A DNA stretch of 64,000 nucleotides from Streptomyces cavernicola (GTDB lineage Bacteria > Actinomycetota > Actinomycetes > Streptomycetales > Streptomycetaceae), in the NCBI RefSeq assembly GCF_029968035.1, contig NZ_JASCIQ010000010.1, positions 1-64,000 on the forward strand, written 5' to 3'. Shown here one piece after another: positions 33,251 to 40,757 of this stretch (the stretch's first letter is position 1; each line of letters starts with the position of its first letter). The notes below the pieces were generated by a model. It was not told the origin of the DNA. It saw only the letters and a program-made list of their open reading frames with translations, and did no database searches. Both the position numbers and the translations under genes were made by a program.

Positions 33251-34558
33251 TCAGTACCCGTCGACGCCGATCTCTGTGATGTTGGCGTATATCCACGACC
33301 ACAGCTCGCCGCTGGGCGTGCCCTTGTCGAAGAGGCCGGGGGCGAGGTCGTTCAGCTCGTCCAGGAGCAGCAGGGCCACGTCGTCCTGGTCACCCTCCGC
33401 CGGATACGGGTGCCAGCAGGCGTTGCTGTAGCGGTGGACGGCCTCCAAGGTGCGGGTGAAGACGTCCAGGTCGGGCGCGAGGGTGACGAGGGTCCGGTCG
33501 CTCGGGCCTTCGGAGTTGCCCCGGACATGCACCGACCCCTCGCGCCGGTGCAGGTACACCTCGCCATAGGTCGAGCTGCCCAGCGTGAGCAGATCGGCGC
33601 CGGACAGCTCGTCCGCGGTGGGCGGCACCATGGCCTCCGGCCCGTACCCGTCGTACTCGGCGGCGTGGCTGTTCCACCACCTGGGCACTCCGACATCCCG
33701 CAAGTGCCGTCTGCTGACCGGGTGTTCGAGCGCATCCGGCAGTGCGTCGTCGGCGATGCGCAGTACATGCCCTGCCCCGAAGGCATCGTCCATTCGCTCG
33801 GCCGTGAGCGGCCCCTCCGCCCGCCGCACGGACGGGCCCGGACCGGGCGGCGGCTCCTGGGACGACTCGGTGTCCACGTCCCCGGCGGGCCAGTCCCGGA
33901 GCACCTCGTCGTCGGTCTCGAAGACGGCCAGGCCGTGGCTGCTCTCCCACACGTAACGCGTCCTACCGCCCGCCGAGGCGAAGGGCTCCGCCTCTGCCCA
34001 GCTCTCCGGGGCGCTCAACTCCCCTCTGTCCCACAGGTTCGGCGCGCCGTCGACCGACCCCCAGCACGCCTTGGCGACCTCCCCGGTCGGCGCCGGCACG
34101 CGCTGCCCCGTCCCCCGGTCCAGCCAGACCTCCCCCCGGTGGTCGCGGACCCGGACGAGCTCGGCACCGTCCCCGTCGAAGCACTCCACCCAGTAGTAGT
34201 CCCCGTTCAAACTCGGCTGCGCCACAAACCAGTTGACCGGCCGCCACCACGCCCACACCGTGCGCCACGGCATGCCCGGCTCGGCGGCCGCCACCCGCTC
34301 CGCGTACGACGGCTCCCCTGTCGCCAGCGCAGCGAAATGCAGCCAGGAGGCGAACTCGGCACGCGACACGTCCGCGACCCCGAACATCGCCTCCGCCTGC
34401 AGGAACACCTCGCGCCCGACCCCCGCCGAGGCCCCCGCGGAGGCCCCGGCCAGGCGCGCCCGCAGCTCCGCGCGGTCCGCGTCGAGCAGCCGCGCGGGGT
34501 CCGCGAGCACGCCGTCGAGATCGAGCCCCGGCCCGGCTTCGTCCATCTGTTCACTCAT
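33251..34558 (-). CDS. Hypothetical protein with SUKH-4-like C-terminal region
   Basis: This 435-residue cytoplasmic protein has no signal peptide or membrane helices. The N-terminal half is rich in Trp and acidic residues (WRTVWAWWRPVNWFVAQ, YYWVECFDGDGAELVRVRD). The C-terminal 190 residues (from LTAERMDDAFG) have the look of SUKH-4 type proteins: an early PRWWN, a central LLTLGSSTYGEVYL, then DLDVFTRTLEAVHRYSNACW. SUKH proteins are often immunity factors to contact-dependent toxins, but no toxin is adjacent. Its ATG overlaps the stop codon of the helicase gene by four bases (ATGA), so it is translated with it. Function is uncertain. Confidence 0.5.
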   Translation of the reverse strand: MSEQMDEAGPGLDLDGVLADPARLLDADRAELRARLAGASAGASAGVGREVFLQAEAMFGVADVSRAEFASWLHFAALATGEPSYAERVAAAEPGMPWRTVWAWWRPVNWFVAQPSLNGDYYWVECFDGDGAELVRVRDHRGEVWLDRGTGQRVPAPTGEVAKACWGSVDGAPNLWDRGELSAPESWAEAEPFASAGGRTRYVWESSHGLAVFETDDEVLRDWPAGDVDTESSQEPPPGPGPSVRRAEGPLTAERMDDAFGAGHVLRIADDALPDALEHPVSRRHLRDVGVPRWWNSHAAEYDGYGPEAMVPPTADELSGADLLTLGSSTYGEVYLHRREGSVHVRGNSEGPSDRTLVTLAPDLDVFTRTLEAVHRYSNACWHPYPAEGDQDDVALLLLDELNDLAPGLFDKGTPSGELWSWIYANITEIGVDGY

Positions 34559-36885
34559 GCCGCCATGCTGTCACCCGCCACTGACAATCCGCCCTCGGGG
34601 AACGGCAGTTCACGGCTGTGCACGACGCCCAGGCCCTGCGTGGCCCGGGTGAGCGCCACGTACAGGTCGCTCGTGCGGAACTCCGCCGGCTCGACCACCA
34701 CGACCTTGTCGAACTCCAGGCCCTTGGACTGCCGGGCGTCGAGGAGCACCAGCTGGTGCGTGAGGTCGGGGCCCGCGCCCGCCGTGACCCCGTCGAGCAC
34801 CTCCGCGAGCTCCGCGTGCAGGGAGCGCGGCGCGATCACCGCGAGCCGTCCCTCCTCGGGCAGTTCGCGCGCGACCGCCTCGGCGACGGCCCCCGCCAGG
34901 TCGTCCGTGCGCCGCACCCACGGCCGTACGCCCGTCGACCGCACCGAACGCGGCGGCTCGAACTCGGGCGACTCGGCGCGCAGCACGTCCGCCGCGACGT
35001 CCATGATCTCGGCGGGCGTGCGGTAGTTGACGCCGAGCCGCACCATCTCCCAGCGGTCCTCGACGTACGGGCCGAGGATGTCCGCCCACTTGCCGACGCC
35101 GGCCTCCGAGCCGGTCTGCGCCGGGTCGCCGACGAGGGTCATGGAGCGGGTCGGGATGCGCCGCATGAGCAGCCGCCACGCCATCGGCGACAGCTCCTGT
35201 GCCTCGTCCACGATGATGTGGCCGAACGCCCAGGTCCGGTCGGCTGCGGCGCGCTCGGCGGCCGTGCGGTGGTCGGCCTCCTCCTGGCGCTCCGCCATCC
35301 GCTCGGCGTCGATGATGTCGTGCGCCGAGAGCACCTCGGCGGCGTCCTCGTCCGACTCCTCCTTGTCCTCGAACTCGTAGGTCCGGGAGGCGTACGACAT
35401 GTCCAGGACGCCCTGCGCGTACTCGATCTGCTGCTGCCGTTCGGCCTCCTTCGCCGCCCGCTCCGCGGAGTCGTCCACGCCTAGCAGCTCCGCCGCCTCG
35501 TCCAGGAGCGGCACGTCCGCCTCGGTCCACGGCGCGCCCGGCGCGCGCCTGATGGCCTCCGCGTCGGCGTCCGGGACGTACCCGCGCGGGTCTTCGAGGA
35601 ACTCGGCGAGCAGGCCCTGCGGGGAGAGCGGCGGCCACAGCGAGTCGATCGCGGCGTGCACCTCGGTGCTGGTGGCGATCTCCTTGCCGATCTGCGCGAT
35701 GTCGTCGGGCCCGAGCAGGTTGGGCCCGCCGAACGGGTCCGCGCCGAGCCGCTCCACGAGCTGCGCGGTCAGGGCGTCGATCAGGGCGAACACGAAGTAC
35801 GGCCGGGCCAGGTTGTGCGGCAGCTGCGTCGTGCGGGCACGGGCGCGGGCGTCCTCGGCCATGCCGCGCTCCAGGTACAGCGTGCCGTAGTCGTCGTGGT
35901 CGATCTCCAGGACCGGGTCGGGCACGGACTGCCGGTCGCGCACGGCCTGCGCGAGCGCCTCCGCCATGTCCGCGCGCCCCTTCACGGCGGCGGCCGCCGG
36001 GGTGTCCGTGCCGGTGGCGTGCACGCCGGGGTAGAGCTCGCCGACCGTCGCGAGGAGTACGCCGGTCTCGCCGAGCGAGGGCAGCACCTCGCCGATGTAG
36101 CCGAGGAACGCCGGGTTCGGGCCGACGATCAGGACGGCCCGCTTGGCGAACAACTCCCGCTCCGCGTACAGGAGATACGCGGCCCGGTGCAGCGCGACGG
36201 CGGTCTTGCCGGTGCCCGGACCGCCCTCGACGACCATGACGCCGCGGTGCGGGGCGCGGATGATGCGGTCCTGCTCGGCCTGGATGGTCTGCACGATGTC
36301 GCCCATGCGGCCGGTGCGGGCCGCGTTCAGGGCGGCGAGCAGCACCGCGTCCGCGTTGTGGTCCTCGAAGCCCGTACGGGTCGGGTCGTCGAGGTCGAGG
36401 ATCTCGTCGTGGAGTTCCGTGACCGTACGGCCCTCGGTGGTGAGATGGCGGCGGCGCCGGATTCCCATCGGAGTGTGACCGGTGGCGAGATAAAAGGGGC
36501 GGGCGACGGGCGCGCGCCAGTCGATCAGGAGCGGAGTGCGCGCGGCGTCGTCGGCGCGGATTCCGATGCGTCCGATGTGATGGTGACCACCGCCGCCCGT
36601 GCCGTTATTCCCGACGGCGTGATCAATTCGCCCGAAGCAGAGTCCGGATTCGACACCGGCGAGTTCGGCGGCGCTGCGGGCCTGCTCGTCGGCGGTGATG
36701 TCCCGCTCCAGCTTGGCCTGCCTGCCGTTCCCCAGCTGCGCCAACGCGCGGCGGGCGGTCTCCTCCCGCTCGGCCCGGAGTCCGTCGAGACGGGCGTAGA
36801 GGCGGTCGACGAATTGCTGTTCACGCTGCAGCTCGCGCCGCAGTTCGTGCTGCAATTCAACGGAATCCCCGGTTGACAATTCCAC
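34555..36885 (-). CDS. UvrD/HelD-like superfamily 1 helicase (actinobacterial HelD/HelR type)
   Basis: This protein has 776 residues. Relatives bind RNA polymerase and pull it off DNA or displace rifamycins, hydrolysing ATP. An N-terminal coiled coil (HELRRELQREQQFVDRLYARL) would enter the secondary channel. Walker A is GGPGTGKTAVAL, Walker B is HIIVDEAQELSP, and motifs LVGDPAQTGS, GVNYRTP and VALTRATQGLG follow. A long acidic insert between the two parts (EFEDKEESDEDAAEVL) resembles the primary-channel loop. The open frame starts with GTG at 36885, but AGGAG is immediately next to it; TTG at 36879 has better spacing. I could not recall the rifamycin-associated element exactly enough to find it. 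Confidence 0.88.
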   Translation of the reverse strand: MELSTGDSVELQHELRRELQREQQFVDRLYARLDGLRAEREETARRALAQLGNGRQAKLERDITADEQARSAAELAGVESGLCFGRIDHAVGNNGTGGGGHHHIGRIGIRADDAARTPLLIDWRAPVARPFYLATGHTPMGIRRRRHLTTEGRTVTELHDEILDLDDPTRTGFEDHNADAVLLAALNAARTGRMGDIVQTIQAEQDRIIRAPHRGVMVVEGGPGTGKTAVALHRAAYLLYAERELFAKRAVLIVGPNPAFLGYIGEVLPSLGETGVLLATVGELYPGVHATGTDTPAAAAVKGRADMAEALAQAVRDRQSVPDPVLEIDHDDYGTLYLERGMAEDARARARTTQLPHNLARPYFVFALIDALTAQLVERLGADPFGGPNLLGPDDIAQIGKEIATSTEVHAAIDSLWPPLSPQGLLAEFLEDPRGYVPDADAEAIRRAPGAPWTEADVPLLDEAAELLGVDDSAERAAKEAERQQQIEYAQGVLDMSYASRTYEFEDKEESDEDAAEVLSAHDIIDAERMAERQEEADHRTAAERAAADRTWAFGHIIVDEAQELSPMAWRLLMRRIPTRSMTLVGDPAQTGSEAGVGKWADILGPYVEDRWEMVRLGVNYRTPAEIMDVAADVLRAESPEFEPPRSVRSTGVRPWVRRTDDLAGAVAEAVARELPEEGRLAVIAPRSLHAELAEVLDGVTAGAGPDLTHQLVLLDARQSKGLEFDKVVVVEPAEFRTSDLYVALTRATQGLGVVHSRELPFPEGGLSVAGDSMAA

Positions 36886-36912
36886 TCCTCATGGGCTACG
36901 GTGTCTCTAGTT

Positions 36913-36972
36913 GGCCACCTTCAAGGGGAAATTCCCTTCGAATCGGTGGCCTTTTCTGTGCGTACACAGAAA
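36913..36972. promoter_or_regulatory. Two adjacent hairpins upstream of the helicase gene
   Basis: GGCCACC at 36913-36919 and GGTGGCC at 36945-36951 enclose a second pairing of AAGGG and CCCTT. Directly next to it, TTTCTGTG at 36953-36960 and CACAGAAA at 36965-36972 form a perfect 8-4-8 palindrome; CACAGAAA occurs once more near 36992. They lie between the thioredoxin stop and the helicase start and could be a terminator, an operator or a leader structure. Confidence 0.55.
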
Positions 36973-37068
36973 CACCCAATATAGCCACAGAAATGGACCG
37001 GGCGTCAAACGGACGGGGAATTCCGCCCACCCCGGCGGCGACGCAGGCACCGCCGGCGGCGACGCGGG

Positions 37069-37410
37069 CTACGCCTCCAGCACCCCCTCCAGCTCCTGCA
37101 CCAGCTTCCGCTTCGCCCGCGCCCCCACCATCGACCGCACCGGCTCCCCGCCCCGGAACACCAACAGCGTCGGCGTCGCCATCACCGCGTACGCGAGCGT
37201 CGTCCGCGGATTGCGGTCCACGTCCAGCTGTACGACCTTCAACCGCTCCGCCTCCTCACGGGCCAACTCGGCGAGCACCGGCGCGAGTTGCCGGCACGGG
37301 CCGCACCACTCCGCCGTGAACTGCACCAGCACCGCACGGTCCGCGACGCCCAGCACCTCCGCCGCGAAGTCCTCATCCGTCACTTCCGCCACTGCAGCCG
37401 TCACCGTCAT
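37069..37410 (-). CDS. trxA: Thioredoxin
   Basis: This 113-residue cytoplasmic thiol-disulfide reductant has the active site FTAEWCGPCRQLAP (Cys36, Cys39) and the cis-Pro in MATPTLLVFRGGEPV. The length fits the family. I chose the ATG at 37410 (MTVTAAVAEVTDED); it overlaps the stop codon of the MerR gene by four bases (ATGA), so the two are translationally coupled. Co-transcription with a MerR regulator points to redox or drug-responsive expression rather than a housekeeping role. Confidence 0.93.
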   Translation of the reverse strand: MTVTAAVAEVTDEDFAAEVLGVADRAVLVQFTAEWCGPCRQLAPVLAELAREEAERLKVVQLDVDRNPRTTLAYAVMATPTLLVFRGGEPVRSMVGARAKRKLVQELEGVLEA

Positions 37411-37847
37411 CGCCCTGTCCCCTCCGTGGTCATCGTCAGCGCGCAGCGGGGCGGCGGCCCACCAGGGGTCTCCGCCTCCGCCACCAGCGCGTCGCGGGCC
37501 CGCTCGGCCCGCGCCAACTGCTCCCCGACCTGCGCCCGTACCGAGGTCAACTCCCCGATGAGCGCGTCGAGTTCGGTGAGCTTGCGGCGGTACACGGCGA
37601 GCGAGTCCGGACACGAGTCGCCCTGCGGATGCCCGGCCCGCAGGCACTCCACGAACGGCCTGGTCTCCTCCAGGCCGAACCCGAAGTCCTGCAAGGTCCG
37701 GATCTGCCGCAGCAGCCGCAGATCCGCCTCGTCGTACGTCCGGTGCCCGTTGCCGTCCCGCCGCGCGGGCAGCAGCCCGCGCGACTCGTAGTACCTGAGC
37801 GTCCGCGTACTCGTGCCGGCCCGCTCCGCAAGTTCCCCGATGCGCAT
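37407..37847 (-). CDS. MerR-family regulator with cysteine-containing effector helix
   Basis: This 146-residue regulator starts MRIGELAERAGTSTRTLRYY at the ATG 37847; the 11 extra codons up to 37880 would run through the operator. The winged helix (about 1-70) has the conserved RYYESRGLL. Two cysteines lie in CLRAGHPQGDSCPDS at the start of the dimerisation helix, which might sense thiol stress or metal. It is the first gene of a two-gene operon with thioredoxin. A perfect inverted repeat typical of MerR operators lies 16 bases upstream. Confidence 0.9.
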   Translation of the reverse strand: MRIGELAERAGTSTRTLRYYESRGLLPARRDGNGHRTYDEADLRLLRQIRTLQDFGFGLEETRPFVECLRAGHPQGDSCPDSLAVYRRKLTELDALIGELTSVRAQVGEQLARAERARDALVAEAETPGGPPPRCALTMTTEGTGR

Positions 37848-37862
37848 GCGTACGACGCTAGC

Positions 37863-37882
37863 CCTTGACCCTGACGTCAAGG
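37863..37882 (-). promoter_or_regulatory. MerR-type operator
   Basis: CCTTGAC at 37863-37869 and GTCAAGG at 37876-37882 form a 7-6-7 perfect inverted repeat containing a TTGAC -35 element on either strand. This is the usual position for MerR-family autoregulation, with the regulator bound in an extended promoter spacer. Confidence 0.75.
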
Positions 37883-37926
37883 CCAGCCCTCTGTGCGCCC
37901 GCCCTCTGTGCGTACGGGCGACGCCG

Positions 37927-38850
37927 CTACGGCTTCGTCGAGACGGACACGTAGTCCACCACCATCGGCCTGCCCGGCTCCGTGCCCGCGACCGGCGTCG
38001 CCCGCCCGGCGGCCCCGTCCGGGAACGCGCCGCCCATCGCGACGTTCAGAAGCAGGAAGTACCCGGTGTGCTCTGTCATGTCCGCCCAGGTCCCGGCGGA
38101 GAAACGGTCCTGGGACAGGCTGTGGAACCGCTCCCCGTCGACGGACCACCGCAGTTCGTTCGGCGCGACCGAGCGGTCCCACTCGAAGCGGTACGTGTGG
38201 AAGCCGGACTGGCACGTCGAGCCCGGACAGGCGCGGCTGCCGCCGAGGCCCTGCGTCTCGTTGCAGTCCCCGCCGGGGTTCACGCCGCAGTGCAGCACGC
38301 CGTGGACCCGGTCCTCCCCGTTGACGTTCTCCATGACGTCGAACTCGCCGATCGCCGGCCAGTTCTGGTAGTTCCCGCGGTACGGCGAGCCGAGCGCCCA
38401 GAACGCCGGCCAGTACCCGAGGGCCGCCTCGCCGGTCACGTTCGGCATCTGGATACGCCCCTCGATGGCAAGCACCCCGCCCTCGGGCGCCTTGAAGTCG
38501 CCGCGCCTGGTCTCGATACGGGCCGAGGTCCAGTTGCCTGAGCCGTCGCGCAGCGGGGTGATGCGCAGGTTGCCCGCGCCGTCGAGGCTGAGGTTGTCGG
38601 GCGAGTCGGTGTAGCTCTGGATCTCGCCGGTGCCCCAATTCGCGGGGCCGCCGGGGTAGTTGTGGCCGAGGTCCACCTGCCAGTTCTCGGCGGAGGGCAG
38701 CGTCCCTGCGGCCCCGTCGAAGTCGTCGGCCCACTGGACGGTCCAGCCGTCCGGCGGCGGTGGGACGTCCGCGGCAGCGGTCGGGGCCAGCAGCGCGGCG
38801 AGCACGGCCACGGCCCCGAGACCGGCGGCGAGTGCGGAACGTTTGCTCAT
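37927..38850 (-). CDS. Secreted GH16 family endo-beta-1,3-glucanase
   Basis: This 307-residue secreted enzyme has a signal peptide (about residues 1-27, ending TAAADVPP). The GH16 jelly-roll carries GEFDVMENV, where Glu169 is the nucleophile, Asp171 assists and Glu174 is the acid/base. Other family segments are WALGSPYRGNYQNWPAIG and FHTYRFEWD. This motif spacing fits laminarinase-like enzymes that cut beta-1,3-glucan, for example of fungal walls. The start is ATG at 38850 with GGAGG upstream. A LacI-family operator 47 bases upstream suggests induction by an oligosaccharide. Confidence 0.93.
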   Translation of the reverse strand: MSKRSALAAGLGAVAVLAALLAPTAAADVPPPPDGWTVQWADDFDGAAGTLPSAENWQVDLGHNYPGGPANWGTGEIQSYTDSPDNLSLDGAGNLRITPLRDGSGNWTSARIETRRGDFKAPEGGVLAIEGRIQMPNVTGEAALGYWPAFWALGSPYRGNYQNWPAIGEFDVMENVNGEDRVHGVLHCGVNPGGDCNETQGLGGSRACPGSTCQSGFHTYRFEWDRSVAPNELRWSVDGERFHSLSQDRFSAGTWADMTEHTGYFLLLNVAMGGAFPDGAAGRATPVAGTEPGRPMVVDYVSVSTKP

Positions 38851-38896
38851 GGAACACCTCCGTGGGGGAAGAGGGTGTCGAGCGGCGCCCTTCGCT

Positions 38897-38910
38897 TGAG
38901 AGCGCTCTCA
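38897..38910 (-). promoter_or_regulatory. LacI-family operator upstream of the glucanase gene
   Basis: TGAGAGCGCTCTCA is a perfect 14-base palindrome. It differs by one base per half from the CebR box of Streptomyces (TGGGAGCGCTCCCA), so it probably binds CebR or a relative of the same LacI branch. It lies 47 bases before the start codon, suited to repression. Confidence 0.8.
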
Positions 38911-39149
38911 GAGTTTTGTAGTTGGAGGGGGGTGGGGCGTCAATGGGGCGGGGGCGTCAACTTCCTGAAGCTGGCTGGGAGTTGAGCGGCGCGCGGGGGT
39001 GTTACGCCGGGGGGCGTTACACGGGGGGGGCGTTACGCCGGGGGGGCGTTACGCCGGGGCGAGGGGCGGGCGAACCGTGGCGGGCGTGGCTTGCATGGCA
39101 GGCCTGGCTGGCGTGCAAGGCCTGGCAGGGCATGGCGGGCATGGCGGGC
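38911..39149. repeat. Low-complexity region with four GTTAC repeats
   Basis: Units beginning GTTACGCCGGGG or GTTACACGGGGG start at 39001, 39016, 39032 and 39048. Further on, GGCATGGCGGGCATGGCGGGC at about 39128-39148 is another short tandem run. No gene was seen here. The GTTAC units might be regulator sites or slippage products. Confidence 0.6.
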
Positions 39150-39776
39150 CTAGTCGGCGACCCGCGCCCCGATAGCCCGCGCCCGACGCCGCGCCTCGGG
39201 GCTGAGGCCTTTGCGGCGCGGGGAGGTACGCCGGTCGTACGCGGTGGGCTGGGCCACGTAAGTCGGCGACTTCAGACCGGGTTCGGCGATGACGCAGGCG
39301 AAGCGGGGGTCACCCGCGTACCAGAGCTCACCGGTGAAGCCCCTGCGCGCGATGCGGTCCCAGGGCCGGAACACCAGACCGGACGCCTTCGGCGAGGCCG
39401 TCTTCCCCGGCTGGTCCGGGTCGGGCAGCACGAAGGAGGCCTTCCGGCCCCGCGCGTCGTACCGCACCGCCTCGGCCCGACGGTGCCAGGGATAGACCCG
39501 CAGGATGCGCCGCATCCGCCGGAACAGGAACAGCCTGCCCCCGGACTGCAGGATGTTGAACGCGACCACGCACAGCACGACGACCATGGGGACCACCGCG
39601 CCGACAGGCAGCAGAACGGTCACGAACAACGCGCCCCACCAGAGCGCCACCCACCCGAGGAACTTGGCGAGCTGCCAGGCGAAGCCGCGGGCCAGGGCGC
39701 GGGGAGTGCCGGCCGTCTCCCAGGCCACACCCCCACCGTTCCCCTGCCCGCCCCCGCCCCCGTCCGGCCTGCTCAT
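39150..39776 (-). CDS. Two-helix membrane protein of unknown function
   Basis: This is a 208-residue protein from the ATG at 39776; an ATG at 39785 is also possible. After a Gly-rich N terminus come two hydrophobic segments (FLGWVALWWGALFVTVLL and VVPMVVVLCVVAFNIL) and then a basic cytoplasmic region. The C-terminal half (RYDARGRKASFVLP to PRRKGLSPEARRR) looks folded, but I do not recognise it. It is divergent from the WXG100-like gene at 39957, so it may belong to the same type VII-linked locus. That link is positional only. Confidence 0.7.
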   Translation of the reverse strand: MSRPDGGGGGQGNGGGVAWETAGTPRALARGFAWQLAKFLGWVALWWGALFVTVLLPVGAVVPMVVVLCVVAFNILQSGGRLFLFRRMRRILRVYPWHRRAEAVRYDARGRKASFVLPDPDQPGKTASPKASGLVFRPWDRIARRGFTGELWYAGDPRFACVIAEPGLKSPTYVAQPTAYDRRTSPRRKGLSPEARRRARAIGARVAD

Positions 39777-39956
39777 CGCCCCCATCCCCCCATCATGGCG
39801 CACCCTCCGCACCGCCCCACCGGCCGCGCCACCCGAACCATGACCTTCCGACCAGATCCCGCCTCCCCGGAACCACACCGACGTTTCCCCACGTCAACGC
39901 CTGGGAGCGGCCACCGCAACCGACAGCGGAGCCGCGTACGACGGAGGGGGCGTGCG

Positions 39957-40298
39957 GTGGGCGAGGGTACGGGGTACGGCATACGCGCCGGAGAAGTCGC
40001 TTCTGCGGCAGGCAAGTTGAGCTTGGCGGCCGACGAACTGGACACGGTCAAGTCGATCATTCCTCTCGACCACCAGTGCAGCGCCCCGGACGTGATGGGC
40101 GGCGAGGAGGCGGCGCCGGCTTTCGACGAGTTCGCCGGAGCCTGGCAGCGCGAGGCGAGCGTGCTGCGGGACGCCCTGCGCGAGATCTCCCGCAAGTTGA
40201 ACACCACCACGAACAACTACACGGCCGCGGAGCAGGGCGCCGAGGCCCGGCTGCACCGCGCGGCGCCCGCGCAGACGGGCTTGTCGGACTTCAACTGA
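39957..40298 (+). CDS. WXG100-like small helical protein (candidate type VII substrate)
   Basis: This 113-residue protein starts with GTG at 39957, six bases after GGAGGGGG. It is predicted to be two helices (about 12-35 and 55-100), with a Trp at the turn region (EFAGAWQREASV, Trp63). After the second helix comes YTAAE (88-92), which fits the YxxxD/E secretion motif of ESX/type VII substrates. No signal peptide is present. It is the first gene of the + strand cluster that includes the papain-like protein and two possible inhibitors. As in other systems, it could be the co-secreted partner of the larger protein. Confidence 0.7.
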   Translation: MGEGTGYGIRAGEVASAAGKLSLAADELDTVKSIIPLDHQCSAPDVMGGEEAAPAFDEFAGAWQREASVLRDALREISRKLNTTTNNYTAAEQGAEARLHRAAPAQTGLSDFN

Positions 40299-40346
40299 CA
40301 TCACACACCAGGCTTTTGCAGACTCAACAACTCGGGGGAGCAAGAA

Positions 40347-40757
40347 ATGACGGCAGCCAGGAACACCGTGCGCACGGACGACGATCTGGCAGGGCTCGAC
40401 GTCTCGACGCTGCTGCGGTTCGGGCTCGGCGAGGGCAGCCGGATGCGCACGGCGCTCTTCGGCGACGGGGCCGTGAGCGCGGCCGTGACCCTCGGACGGG
40501 CGGGCGTGTACCCGCGGGCCGTGTCCTTCCTCGCGGAGGTCGTACGCAGCGGGGGCGCGGCGTACGCAGCCGGGCTCCCTGAGCCCGTCCCCGGCCGGGA
40601 GGCCGCCGACGCGGTCCGCTCCTGGCTGGAGGCCGGGGCGAGCGTGGCCCGCACGGTCGAGGACGACGAGTCACTGGCCCGCTGGCTGTCGGCGGTGGCG
40701 GAGATCATGGCGGTACGCGACATGGTGACCGCTCCGAACGAGGGGCAGGGCCGATGA
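40347..40757 (+). CDS. Hypothetical protein in the candidate effector cluster
   Basis: This 136-residue cytoplasmic protein starts with ATG at 40347, with GGGGGAG upstream. It is mostly alpha-helical (TLLRFGLGEGSRMRTALFG, EAADAVRSWLEAGASVARTV, LARWLSAVAEIMAVRDMV) and has no signal peptide or membrane helix. I do not recognise the family. Its stop overlaps the start of the papain-like gene (ATGA), so the two are made together. A chaperone or secretion partner for the large protein is a reasonable guess; nothing in the sequence proves it. Confidence 0.75.
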   Translation: MTAARNTVRTDDDLAGLDVSTLLRFGLGEGSRMRTALFGDGAVSAAVTLGRAGVYPRAVSFLAEVVRSGGAAYAAGLPEPVPGREAADAVRSWLEAGASVARTVEDDESLARWLSAVAEIMAVRDMVTAPNEGQGR

